DNA of 64,000 nt from Acanthosepion pharaonis (taxonomy: Eukaryota; Mollusca; Cephalopoda; Sepiida; Sepiidae): contig CAHIKZ030002027.1 of the NCBI GenBank assembly GCA_903632075.3, forward strand, positions 57,501 through 121,500. Direction: 5' to 3'. Position 1 is the stretch's first letter, and each line of letters starts with the position of its first letter. Position numbers and translations under genes: made by a program. Shown piece by piece: positions 10,701 through 22,312 of this stretch. The notes below the pieces were generated by a model. The model saw only the letters and a program-made list of their open reading frames with translations, made no database searches and was not told where the DNA came from.

Positions 10701-12980
10701 GTAATGGATAGCGGCTCGGATTGAGGAATCGGAGAGCCGAGTTCGAATTCCAGTCGAATCCATTACATTCACTTACGTGCTAATACCCTTGGGAAAGGTA
10801 TGAATCCTCTTCTAGATTTTCCCGGAGGAGTAATGGATAGCGGCTTGGATTGAGGAATCGAGAGCCGAGTTCGAATTCCAGTCGAATCCATTACATTCAC
10901 TTACGTGCTAATAACTTTGGGAAAGGTATGAATCCTCTTCTAGATTTTCCCGGAGGAGTAATGGATAGCGGCTAGGATTGAGGAATCGGAGAGCCGAGTT
11001 CGAATTCCAGTCGAATCCATTACATTCACTTACGTGCTAATACCCTTGGGAAAGGTATGAATCCTCTTCTAGATTTTCCCGGAGGAGTAATGGATAGCGG
11101 CTCGGATTGAGGAATCGGAGAGCTGAGTTCGAATTCCAGTCGAATCCATTACATTCACTTACGTGCTAATACCCTTGGGAAAGGTATGAATCCTCTTCTA
11201 GATTTTCCCGGAGGAGTAATGGATAGCGGCTCGGATTGAGGAATCGGAGAGCCGAGTTCGAATTCCAGTCGAATCCATTACATTCACTTACGTGCTAATA
11301 CCCTTGGGAAAGGTATGAATCCTCTTCTAGATTTTCCCAGAGGAGTAATGGATAGCGGCTCGGATTGAGGAATCGGAGAGCCGAGTTCGAATTCCAGTCG
11401 AATCCATTACATTCACTTACGTGCTAATACCCTTGGGAAAGGTATGAATCCTCTTCTAGATTTTCCCGGAGGAGTAATGGATAGCGGCTCGGATTGAGGA
11501 ATCGAGAGCCGAGTTCGAATTCCAGTCGAATCCATTACATTCACTTACGTGCTAATACCCTTGGGAAAGGTATGAATCCTCTTCTAGATTTTCCCGGAGG
11601 AGTAATGGATACCGGCTCGGATTGAGGAATCGGAGAGCCGAGTTCGAATTCCAGTCGAATCCATTACATTCACTTACGTGCTAATACCCTTGGGAAAGGT
11701 ATGAATCCTCTTCTAGATTTTCCCGGAGGAGTAACGGATAGAGGCTCGGATTGAGGAATCGGAGAGCCGAGTTCGAATTCCAGTCGAATCTATTACATTC
11801 ACTTACGTGCTAATAACCTTGGGAAAGGTATGAATACTCTTCTAGATTTTCCCAGAGGAGTAATGGATAACGGCTCGGATTGAGGAATCGGAGAGCCGAT
11901 TTCGAATTCCAGTCGAATCAATTACATTCACTTAAGTGCTAATACCCTTGGGAAAGGTATAAATGCTCTTCTAGATTTTTCTCCGATTAGTAGTGGATAG
12001 CGGCTTGGATTGAGGAATCGGAGAGCTGAGTTCGAATTCCAGTCGAACCCATTATATTCACTTACGTGCTAATACCCTTGGGAAAGGTATGAATTCTCTT
12101 CTAGATTTTCCCGGAGGAGTAATGGATAGCGGCTCGGATTAAGGAATCGGAGAGCCGAGTTCGAATTCCAGTCGAATCTATTACATTCACTTACGTGCTA
12201 ATAACCTTGGGAAAGGTATGAATCCTCTTCTAGATTTTCCCGGAGGAGTAATGGATAGCGGCTCGGATTGAGGAATCGGAGAGCCGAGTTCGAATTCCAG
12301 TCGAATCCATTACATTCACTTACGTGCTAATACCCTTGGGAAAGGTATGAATCATCTTCTAGATTTTCCCGGAGGAGTAATGGATAGCGGCTCGGATTGA
12401 GGAATCGGAGAGCCGAGTTCGAATTCCAGTCGAATCCATTACATCCACTTTCGTGCTAATACCCTTTGGGAAAGGTATGAATCCTCTTCTAGATTTTCCA
12501 GGAGGAGTAATGGATAGCGGCTCGGATTGAGGAATCGGAGAGCCGAGTTCGAATTCCAGTCGAATCCATTACATTCACTTACGTGCTAATACGTTTGGGA
12601 AAGGTATGAATCCTCTTCTAGATTTTCCCAGAGGAGTAATGGATAGCGGCTCGGATTGAGGAATCGGAGAGCCGAGTTCGAATTCCAGTCGAATCCATTA
12701 CATTCACTTACGTGCTAATACCTTTGGGAAAGGTATGAATCCTCTTCTAGATTTTCCCGGAGGAGTAATGGATAGCGGCTCGGATTGAGGAATCGGAGAG
12801 CCGAGTTCGAATTCCAGTCGAATCCATTACATTCACTTACGTGCTAATACCCTTTGGGAAAGGTATGAATCCTCTTCTAGATTTTCCCAGAGGAGTAATG
12901 GATAGCGGCTCGGATTGAGGAATCGGAGAGCCGAGTTCGAATTCCAGTCGAATCCATTACATTCACTTACGTGCTAATAC

Positions 12981-14920
12981 CGTTTGGAAAGGTATGAATC
13001 CTCTTCTAGATTTTCCCAGAGGAGTAATGGATAGCGGCTCGGATTGAGGAATCGGAGAGCCGAGTTCGAATTCCAGTCGAATCCATTACATTCACTTACG
13101 TGCTAATACCTTTGGGAAAGGTATGAATCCTCTTCTAGATTTTCCCAGAGGAGTAATGGATAGCGGCTCGGATTGAGGAATCGGAGAGCCGAGTTCGAAA
13201 TCCAGTCGAATCCATTACATTCACTTACGTGCTAATACCTTTGGGAAAGGTATGAATCCTCTTCTAGATTTTTCCCAGAGGAGTAATGGATAGCGGCTCG
13301 GATTGAGGAATCGGAGAGCCGAGTTCGAATTCCAGTCGAATCCATTACATTCACTTACGTGCTAATACCTTTGGGAAAGGTATGAATCCTCTTCTAGATT
13401 TTCCCAGAGGAGTAATGGATAGCGGCTCGGATTGAGGAATCGAGAGCCGAGTTCGAATTCCAGTCGAATCCATTACATTCACTTACGTGCTAATACCTTT
13501 GGGAAAGGTATGAATCCTCTTCTAGATTTTCCCAGAGGAGTAATGGATAGCGGCTCGGATTGAGGAATCGGAGAGCCGAGTTCGAATTCCAGTCGAATCC
13601 ATTACATTCACTTACGTGCTAATACCTTTGGGAAAGGTATGAATCCTCTTCTAGATTTTCCCAGAGGAGTAATGGATAGCGGCTCGGATTGAGGAATCAG
13701 AGAGCCGAGTTCGAATTCCAGTCGAATCCATTACATTCACTTACGTGCTAATACCTTTGGGAAAGGTATGAATCCTCTTCTAGATTTTCCCAGAGGAGTA
13801 ATGGATAGCGGCTCGGATTGAGGAATCAGAGAGCCGAGTTCGAATTCAGTCGAATCCATTACATTCACTTACGTGCTAATACCGTTTGGAAAGGTATGAA
13901 TCCTCTTCTAGATTTTCCCAGAGGAGTAATGGATAGCGGCTAGGATTGAGGAATCGGAGAGCCGAGTTCGAATTCCAGTCGAATCCATTACATTCACTTA
14001 CGTGCTAATACCTTTGGGAAAGGTATGAATCCTCTTCTAGATTTTCCCAGAGGAGTAATGGATAGCGGCTCGGATTGAGGAATCGGAGAGCCGAGTTCGA
14101 ATTCCAGTCGAATCCATTACATTCACTTACGTGCTAATACCTTTGGGAAAGGTATGAATCCTCTTCTAGATTTTCCCAGAGGAGTAATGGATAGCGGCTC
14201 GGATTGAGGAATCGGAGAGCCGAGTTCGAATTCCAGTCGAATCCATTACATTCACTTACGTGCTAATACCTTTGGGAAAGGTATGAATCCTCTTCTAGAT
14301 TTTCCCAGAGGAGTAATGGATAGCGGCTCGGATTGAGGAATCGGAGAGCCGAGTTCGAATTCCAGTCGAATCCATTACATTCACTTACGTGCTAATACCG
14401 TTTGGAAAGGTATGAATCCTCTTCTAGATTTTCCCAGAGGAGTAATGGATAGCGGCTAGGATTGAGGAATCGGAGAGCCGAGTTCGAATTCCAGTCGAAT
14501 CCATTACATTCACTTACGTGCTAATACCTTTGGGAAAGGTATGAATCCTCTTCTAGATTTTCCCAGAGGAGTAATGGATAGCGGCTCGGATTGAGGAATC
14601 GGAGAGCCGAGTTCGAATTCCAGTCGAATCCATTACATTCACTTACGTGCTAATACCTTTGGGAAAGGTATGAATCCTCTTCTAGATTTTCCCAGAGGAG
14701 TAATGGATAGCGGCTCGGATTGAGGAATCGAGAGCCGAGTTCGAATTCCAGTCGAATCCATTACATTCACTTACGTGCTAATACCCTTTGGGAAAGGTAT
14801 GAATCCTCTTCTAGATTTTCCCAGAGGAGTAATGGATAGCGGCTCGGATTGAGGAATCGGAGAGCCGAGTTCGAATTCCAGTCGAATCCATTACATTCAC
14901 TTACGTGCTAATACCGTTTG
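12981..14920 (+). repeat. Higher-order (4-unit, 516-bp) periodicity within the 129-bp satellite
   Basis: The rare variant CCGTTTGGAAAGG recurs at 13883, 14399 and 14915, intervals of exactly 516 bp, or four units. An earlier occurrence at 12981 is seven units (902 bp) away. The first two of the 516-spaced occurrences are each followed by the rare GGCTAGGATTG variant. Confidence 0.75.
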
Positions 14921-16789
14921 GAAAGGTATGAATCCTCTTCTAGATTTTCCCAGAGGAGTAATGGATAGCGGCTCGGATTGAGGAATCGGAGAGCCGAGTT
15001 CGAATTCCAGTCGAATCCATTACATTCACTTACGTGCTAATACCTTTGGGAAAGGTATGAATCCTCTTCTAGATTTTCCCAGAGGAGTAATGGATAGCGG
15101 CTCGGATTGAGGAATCGGAGAGCCGAGTTCGAATTCCAGTCGAATCCATTACATTCACTTACGTGCTAATACCCTTGGGAAAGGTATGAATCCTCTTCTA
15201 GATTTTCCCAGAGGAGTAATGGATAGCGGCTCGGATTGAGGAATCGGAGAGCCGAGTTCGAATTCCAGTCGAATCCATTACATTCACTTACGTGCTAATA
15301 CCTTTGGGAAAGGTATGAATCCTCTTCTAGATTTTCCCGGAGGAGTAATGGATAGCGGCTCGGATTGAGGAATCGGAGAGCCGAGTTCGAATTCCAGTCG
15401 AATCCATTACATTCACTTACGTGCTTATACCTTTGGGAAAGGTATGAATCCTCTTCTAGATTTTCCCAGAGGAGTAATGGATAGCGGCTCGGATTGAGGA
15501 ATCGGAGAGCCGAGTTCGAATTCCAGTCGAATCCATTACATTCACTTACGTGCTAATACCTTTGGGAAAGGTATGAATCCTCTTCTAGATTTTCCCGGAG
15601 GAGTAATGGATAGCGGCTCGGATTGAGGAATCGGAGAGCCGAGTTCGAATTCCAGTCGAATCCATTACATTCACTTACGTGCTAATACCTTTTTGGGAAA
15701 GGTATGAATCCTCTTCTAGATTTTCCCAGAGGAGTAATGGATAGCGGCTCGGATTGAGGAATCGGAGAGCCGAGTTCGAATTCCAGTCGAATCCATTACA
15801 TTCACTTACGTGCTAATACCTTTGGGAAAGGTATGAATCCTCTTCTAGATTTTCCCAGAGGAGTAATGGATAGCGGCTAGGATTGAGGAATCGGAGAGCC
15901 GAGTTCGAATTCCAGTCGAATCCATTACATTCACTTACGTGCTAATACCCTTGGGAAAGGTATGAATCCTCTTCTAGAATTTCCCGGAGGAGTAATGGAT
16001 ACCGGCTCGGATTGAGGAATCGGAGAGCCGAGTTCGAATTCCAGTCGAATCCATTACATTCACTTACGTGCTAATACCCTTGGGAAAGGTATGAATCCTC
16101 TTCTAGAATTTCCCGGAGGAGTAATGGATACCGGCTCGGATTGAGGAATCGGAGAGCCGAGTTCGAATTCCAGTCGAATCCATTACATTCACTTACGTGC
16201 TAATACCCTTGGGAAAGGTATGAATCCTCTTCTAGATTTTCCCAGAGGAGTAATGGATAGCGGCTCGGATTGAGGAATCGGAGAGCCGAGTTCGAATTCC
16301 AGTCGAATCCATTACATTCACTTACGTGCTAATACCCTTGGGAAAGGTATGAATCCTCTTCTAGATTTTCCCAGAGGAGTAATGGATAGCGGCTCGGATT
16401 GAGGAATCGGAGAGCCGAGTTCGAATTCCAGTCGAATCCATTACATTCACTTACGTGCTAATACCTTTGGGAAAGGTATGAATCCTCTTCTAGATTTTTT
16501 TGGAGGAGTAATGGATAGCGGCTCGGATTGAGGAATCGGAGAGCCGAGTTCGAATTCCAGTCGAATCCATTACATTCACTTACGTGCTAATACCTTTGGG
16601 AAAGGTATGAATCCTCTTCTAGATTTTCCCCAGAGGAGTAATGGATAGCGGCTCGGATTGAGGAATCGGAGAGCCGAGTTCGAATTCCAGTCGAATCCAT
16701 TACATTCACTTACGTGCTAATACCTTTGGGAAAGGTATGAATCCTCTTCTAGATTTTCCCAGAGGAGTAATGGATAGCGGCTCGGATTG

Positions 16790-17575
16790 AGGAATCGAGA
16801 GAGTTCCGAGTTCGAAATTACATTCACTTACGTCTAATACCTTTGGGAAAGGTATGAAATTCTAGATTTTCCCAGTGAGTAATGGATAGCATCGGATTGA
16901 GGAATCGGAGAGCCGAGTTCGAATTTTTGGAATCACTTTTCAGGTATGTTAATACCTTTGGGAAAGGTATTGAGGAATCTAGATTTTCCCCAGAGGAGTA
17001 ATGGATAGCGGCTCGGATTGAGGAATCGGAAGCCGAGTTCGAATCCAGTCGAATCCATTACATTCACTTACGTGCTAATACCTTTGGGAAAGGTATGAAT
17101 CCTCTTCTAGATTTTGAAAGGAGTAATGGATAGCGGCTCGGAGAGGAATCGAGAGCCGAGTTCGAATTCAGTCGAATCCATTACATTCACTTACGTGCTA
17201 ATACCTTTGGGAAAGGTATGAATCCTCTTCTAGATTTTTCCCAGAGGAGTAATGGATAGCGGCTCGGATTGAGGAATCGGAGAGCCGAGTTCGAATTCCA
17301 GTCGAATCCATTACATTCACTTACGTGCTAATACCTTTGGGAAAGGTATGAATCCTCTTCTAGATTTTCCCAGAGGAGTAATGGATAGCGGCTCGGATTG
17401 AGGAATCGGAGAGCCGAGAGTTCGAATTCCAGTCGAATCCATTACATTCACTTACGACCTTTGTATAATACCTAGATTTTGGGTAAAAGGCTCGGATTGA
17501 GGAATGAATCCTCGAATCCATTATTACATTCCTTATGCTAATACCTTTTTTCCTCTTCTAGAAAGAGGAGTAATG
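16790..17575 (+). repeat. Scrambled block within the 129-bp satellite
   Basis: Units here are shortened and shuffled, for example TACGTCTAATACC and GGTATTGAGGAATCTAG, with order broken at 16796-16980 and again at 17450-17570. The units on both sides are regular. Confidence 0.7.
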
Positions 17576-18480
17576 GATAGCGGCTCGGATTGAGGAATCG
17601 GAGAGCCGAGTTCGAATTCCAGTCGAATCCATTACATTCACTTACGTGCTAATACCTTTGGGAAAGGTATGAATCCTCTTCTAGATTTTTCCCAGAGGAG
17701 TAATGGATAGCGGCTCGGATTGAGGAATCGGAGAGCCGAGTTCGAATTCCAGTCGAATCCATTACATTCACTTACGTGCTAATACCTTTGGGAAAGGTAT
17801 GAATCCCTCTTCTAGATTTTCCCAGAGGAGTAATGGATAGCGGCTCGGATTGAGGAATCGGAGAGCCGAGTTCGAATTCCAGTCGAATCCATTACATTCA
17901 CTTACGTGCTAATACCTTTGGGAAAGGTATGAATCCTCTTCTAGATTTTTCCCAGAGGAGTAATGGATAGCGGCTCGGATTGAGAAATCGGAGAGCCGAG
18001 TTCGAATTCCAGTCGAATCCATTACATTCACTTACGTGCTAATACCTTTGGGAAAGGTATGAATTATTCCTCTTCTAGATTTTCCATTTCTTTTTAATGG
18101 ATAGCGGCTCGGATTGAGAAATCGGAGAGCCGAGTTCGAATACCAGTCGAATCCATTACATTCACTTACGTGCTAATACCCTTGGGAAAGGTATGAATCC
18201 TCTTCTAGATTTTCCCGGAGGATTAATGGATAGCGGCTTGGATTGAGGAATCGGAGAGCCGAGTTCGAATTCCAGTCGAATCCATTACATTCACTTACGT
18301 GCTAATACCCTTGGGAAAGGTATGAATCCTCTTCTAGATTTTCCCGGAGGAGTAATGGATAGCGGCTCGGATTGAGGAATCGGAGAGCAGAGTTCGAATC
18401 TCAGTCGATTCCATTACATTCACTTACATGCTAATACCCTTGGAAAAGGTGTGAATCCTCTTCTTCTCCCTCCAGCTATG

Positions 18481-18870
18481 GGCAAAGGTTGATGCAAAAG
18501 TTTGCACAATATATATATATACATCCTGTCCGAAGTTGTTAAGCAAATTATATAAACTTCAATAATTCAAATTTGGTCTTAAAATAAATTTTCAATTTTT
18601 AAACAACCAATTTAAATGGCAAAACAAATCCTGTTTTAATATTTTACGTTTTATGTTTTATTGAATTTATTCAAGATACTTGATGTATTCTAAAAAAAGA
18701 AAACCCTGCCACCTGAAGTTATTAGGCAAAACGAAATATTCATACTTTACTTCAATAAAAATGTAAAAATCATCAATACCATAACAGAACAAGTAAGAAT
18801 CACGATATTAAGTCTTTCAATCCTTTACATTTTAATATAATTACCATTCTTCTCAAAAACAACCAGGAAT
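18481..18870. other. AT-rich spacer, possibly a transposon end
   Basis: Contains ATCCTGTCCGAAGTTGTTAAG (18524-18544) and CCTGAAGTTATTAGGCAAA (18711-18729). The first resembles the end sequences of Tc1-like elements. The minus-strand transposase relic follows. Confidence 0.35.
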
Positions 18871-18879
18871 CTATTATCC

Positions 18880-19650
18880 ATAATTATGTTAATTTTTTGT
18901 TTTTTTGTTTTGTTTTTAATTTAGCAGATTCAATTTCCGACACGGTATCACAACTGACAATAGATTTTTGATCGGAATCAGATCAGGAGTTGATGGTCAT
19001 CATTTCATTATTTTCATTCTTGTAAAACTTTTATGCTCAGAGAATTCACAAGTAAGCTTAGATATATGAGAAGGAGCACTGTCGTGCATAAATACGCACT
19101 TCACTTTGAAACTGCGGGACTGGGACTTGTATCATGTTACTAAATTCCCCTTCATAAAATCACAATTGTTAGCACTGTTCATTTTAACTCCTTAATCGAC
19201 TTAAAATGTTCCAATAAAGGTTTGGTTGACAATTCCAGTCCATATTAAAACCCTACATTATCCTTGTTACTGTCTTTTAGACACATCATGTCTGAATTGG
19301 ATAAAATCCATCTTTTGGCTCATCCATCAGATCCATCAAATGTCACTCAAGATTCGACCGTGACTTTGGAAAAGTCAATTTTCATGTACTTCTTGGTCCA
19401 AATTTGCAGCTTTGAAATATTTGCTTTTGTCAGAAAGGTTTGACTCGGAGATTGTTTTCTACAGATCCCAGTTCACAAAGTATTCTACACTTTTTGTTCT
19501 TTGTGATTCCCTCAATTCAAGATCTGAGCGCTGGTCAAAAGTGGTTGTCTCGCTATAACTAGGATAAGGAGGATAGATAACACAATTGCGTCTGAACAGG
19601 TGTCTGCAACATAAATTAACCAGCTTCCTTAGTAGACATTTACATATGGA
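18880..19650 (-). mobile_element. Tc1/mariner transposase relic
   Basis: On the minus strand, 19089-18940 reads MHDSAPSHISKL, FSEHKSFTRMKIMK, then (after a stop) PSTPDLIPIKNLLSVV. This matches the Tc1-family pattern DNAPSH--KL...WP--SPDLNPIENLWSVVK, which carries the second and third catalytic acidic residues of the DD34E triad. The third is E in PIEN and reads K here, so the copy is inactive even apart from its stops. Upstream coding sequence toward 19650 is too decayed to place the first aspartate. The element sits immediately right of the satellite. Confidence 0.65.
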
Positions 19651-19660
19651 TACGAGCCAT

Positions 19661-19727
19661 TATATATATATATATATAGATAGATAGATAGATAGATATA
19701 TTGATAGATAGATAGATAGATAGATAC
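19661..19727. repeat. (AT)n(GATA)n microsatellite
   Basis: AT run then GATA tetranucleotides, bordering D3 copy 2. Confidence 0.95.
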
Positions 19728-19850
19728 ACCTAGTGAGCCAGACAAACCTACCTAGGTTTCACCTAAACGGATCGTCAGGCAAAGAGAAACACATATTTAT
19801 AGGTGATAGTTAAAATCATACCACGTGACAAAAAAAAACCCTAAGTGGGG
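19728..19850 (+). repeat. Dispersed family D3, copy 2 (3' part)
   Basis: GAGCCAGACAAACCT, CCTAGGTTTCACCTAAA, CGGATCGTCAGGCAAAG and ATCATACCACGTGAC match, in order, the inverted copy at 23480-23640. Only the region downstream of the ORF core is kept. Confidence 0.65.
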
Positions 19851-19988
19851 GGGGTAAATATTTATTCAACAAAAAAAAATGCTCAGTGGAAAGTCAATAA
19901 CGGGAAAACGTTTAATTTAGTAGCCAAGATTTTTATGTCTTTTTATACATTAAGAATTTCAGTTTTAGAGTTTAATAGCGGGTTAGGT

Positions 19989-19990
<2 letters not shown>

Positions 19991-20056
<66 letters not shown>
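19991..20056. repeat. (AT)n microsatellite
   Basis: Pure AT run forming the left border of the fold-back element. Confidence 0.97.
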
Positions 20057-20057
<1 letters not shown>

Positions 20058-20059
<2 letters not shown>

Positions 20060-20522
20060 TACACGTTTCATTAAATAATATTTGACAAGTGTTGTCTATT
20101 TATTTTATGTAAATCTTTTTCGTAACATCTGATAAGTTTAATAACATTATCGCTGAACGAAGAAAGAAATTCCAAAAATTGATCCATATTTTTTTAATAC
20201 AATTCCAAGTATTGATAGTATTGTGGGCTACTGGATCATGTAATTTAAATTGTGTGTATTTAGGCAGCATCTTTTCATTCATACACGTTTCATTAAATAA
20301 CATAGACAAGTGTGGTCTCTTTATTTTATGTAATTTTTTTCGTAACATCTGATAATTGGAATTGTATTAAAAAATATAGATCACTATTGTGAATTTCTTT
20401 CTTCTTTCAACGATAATGTTATTAAACTTATCAGATGTTACGAAAAAAATTTATATAAAAATAAATAGACAACACTTGTCTATATTATTTAATAAAAACG
20501 TATGAATGAAAAGATATATGCC

Positions 20523-20525
<3 letters not shown>
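20058..20525. mobile_element. Fold-back / MITE-like inverted repeat
   Basis: The left arm (20058-20215) contains TTCATTAAATAA, ACAAGTGTTGTCTATTTATT, CGTAACATCTGATAAG and TTTAATAACATTATCG. The right arm (20355-20515) contains their reverse complements in mirror order. A third partial copy of the left arm lies in direct orientation at 20279-20355, so one arm is duplicated. AT microsatellites border both sides. No transposase is inside, so it would be non-autonomous. A relative lies at 59740-59880. Confidence 0.65.

Positions 20526-20568
<43 letters not shown>
20525..20568. repeat. (AT)n microsatellite
   Basis: Right border of the fold-back element. Confidence 0.97.
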
Positions 20569-20573
<5 letters not shown>

Positions 20574-21100
20574 AGGAGGATGTAGTGGTTCCAACGAGAG
20601 AAAAGTATGTATATTAAAAAGAAGAGGAGAGAGGTGCCGCAAACGTTTTTGGTTGTAATGTGGATTTATTTAGAAAAAAATATTATGCTTTGTTTTACAT
20701 AATTTTACTACACGTGTTTCTGGTCTCGTTACCGTCTTCAGTTAAAAGCGGAGATTTCCACATATTATTAAAAATAATTAATTTTTTCCTTTTGCTTTTC
20801 AATGTTAAATATTCTCGATATGAGACATTTTCTGTTTTTGTGCTAGTAATCCAAATGTCTTTCTTGAATTGGCAATGAAGAGTTCTGCGCGAATGGTCAT
20901 AAAACAATTGAGGTTGATCCAAGAGAAATGATGAATTACTTATCGGCATTTTATCTTTTGATGTTTTACTGACCCCTGTGCGTTCTTGGATCTGTTTCCA
21001 TTTTCGTGTGTTTCTGTCAGCATGCGTGTATATATGCGTGCGTATATTTCCCCTCCACACATATACTCTCTTACTATGAGGAATTAGTAAACTCATTTGT
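20569..21100. other. Non-genic; carries a repeat-associated hairpin motif
   Basis: CGTGTTTCTGGTCTCGTTACC then GTCTTCAG (20713-20742) has the same plan (ACGTTTC, short hairpin, CTTCAG) as the centre of SINE family S2 at 32.2, 34.0 and 35.7 kb. Nothing else is recognised. Confidence 0.4.
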
Positions 21101-21104
21101 ACAT

Positions 21105-21234
21105 ATACACGCATACACACACATACGCACATACACACCATCCCACCACAAGAAATCAATCCATACACACACATACACACACACACACATATACACACAT
21201 ACTTCCCAAGCTACATGGAACCAGTATACACATA

Positions 21235-21268
<34 letters not shown>
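21105..21268. repeat. CA-rich microsatellite
   Basis: Interrupted CA dinucleotides. They generate the overlapping TH- and CV-rich frames in this stretch. Confidence 0.95.
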
Positions 21269-21304
21269 TGGAACCTTTTCATGGAACCTTAAATGGTCTG
21301 TTTT

Positions 21305-21306
<2 letters not shown>

Positions 21307-21361
<55 letters not shown>
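21307..21361. repeat. (AT)n microsatellite
   Basis: Pure AT run. Confidence 0.97.
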
Positions 21362-21364
<3 letters not shown>

Positions 21365-21544
21365 TCTTCCTATTCTGTGTATGGTTCGTTTATGTGTAGT
21401 CAGTCTAGTGTATTTTTGCCAGTATATCTCTATTCGTTCCCTATAGATATTTTGTGTGGGGAGGGGGAGAGAGATGTCCGACTAATGTGTTCGGCCATTA
21501 TGCGTGTATGCTGTGTGTTTATGTGTGTGGAGTTATGATCTGTT

Positions 21545-22090
21545 TAGTTCTGGTAAAAATTATTCTTAGCTACAGATACAAGAAATCTAGACCTACATAA
21601 AATGAAAAATATACTAAAAACAACTAAAATAATTAAAAGCAAACGCCAATCGAAAAACATAAAACACATATTAACATCATCCAAATTTAGACAACGCACA
21701 ATACAGGGAGTAACAAAATGAAACAAGAAAAACTTTTGGGTTTGTGATATAATTATAGAAGGATACTCCTACACTTTTGAAAACCCCACAACAACATTCA
21801 CAATAGATAAAAATTTAAACTGGAACTCCCAAAATGTGATTTATGCACTCAAGGGCACAAAATGCAACAAGTTCTATATAGGTATCAGCCAAGCACTAAA
21901 CAACAGTTTTCCTTCACAAGAGCAACATCAAATTATCAGACAACAGAAAACTCTTTGTATCACAACACATCTACAAATGCAATCAAGGTAAATTTAAAAT
22001 TAGGCTAATATATTAAACAGAGAATTAATCTTAACTACAAATTCAAGAAAAAAAACTTCATAGACGAATTTAAACCAACACTAAACATCA
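21545..22090 (+). mobile_element. Penelope-like element relic with GIY-YIG endonuclease
   Basis: The plus frame around 21754-21905 reads IIEGYSYTFENPTTTFTI, then NVIYALKGTKCNKFYIGIS. This is the GIY-YIG endonuclease signature (VIYAL then FYIG) in the context typical of Penelope-like elements, preceded by a CD---EG-S-TF region. Upstream, ILTSSKFRQRTIQGVTK fits the linker after the RT. Downstream, after frameshifts, the pieces KFKIRLIYQ, KKNFIDEF and KPTLNI correspond to the end of the domain. In the family this nuclease nicks DNA to prime reverse transcription. No RT core is seen upstream, so this is a truncated 3' piece with several frame changes. Confidence 0.75.
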
Positions 22091-22251
22091 GCAGTGTCTG
22101 AACAGTTTCGCTTTCCCAATTTCCCCCCGGATCTACTAGTTGTATCACTTGTATTTACCTGCCACTTGGTTTCAGACACTTCTCAACAATGACCCATGCT
22201 AGGATTTGTTTAAACCTATTTTATCAAGGAGTAAACACGATGACATATTAC

Positions 22252-22312
22252 TCATGTTGAGATTCGAACCCAGAAATTTAGACGTCGTATTAGACTAGCA
22301 ACAAGGTCTCAC
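22252..22312 (-). repeat. tRNA-like SINE head
   Basis: Read on the minus strand, GGGTTCGAATCTC is a good B box and TTGCTAGTCTAATACG is A-box-like, about 30 bases apart. There is no complete cloverleaf, so I call a SINE fragment and not a tRNA gene. Confidence 0.4.

Larger units (their letters stand above)
7720..18480 (+). repeat. 129-bp satellite built from a tRNA-like SINE head (about 83 units)
   Basis: The start of AATGGATAG recurs at 7861, 7990 and 8119, giving an exact 129-bp period. Dividing the span gives about 83 units. Each unit contains, in order, GGAGTAATGGATAGCGGC (A-box-like), a hairpin CTCGGATT-GAGG-AATCGGAG, GAGTTCGAATTCC (B-box-like, about 43 bases after the A box as in tRNAs), then ACGTGCTAATACC and GATTTTCCC with a TTTT run. 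The first unit (7720) begins GGCACGGTGGAATAATGG, closer to a true A box and to the TGGCCTAATGGATAAGGC of tRNA-Arg. The array ends by running into TCTTCTCCCTCCAGCTATGGG, a SINE tail also seen inverted at 29.6 kb. No unit encodes protein. Confidence 0.93.

Noticed and set aside
7720..18480. CRISPR-like array or tandem functional tRNA genes
   Set aside because: There are no unique spacers, and units lack a cloverleaf with paired acceptor and T stems.
21006..21446. 146-codon frame through CA and AT repeats
   Set aside because: Low-complexity translation only.
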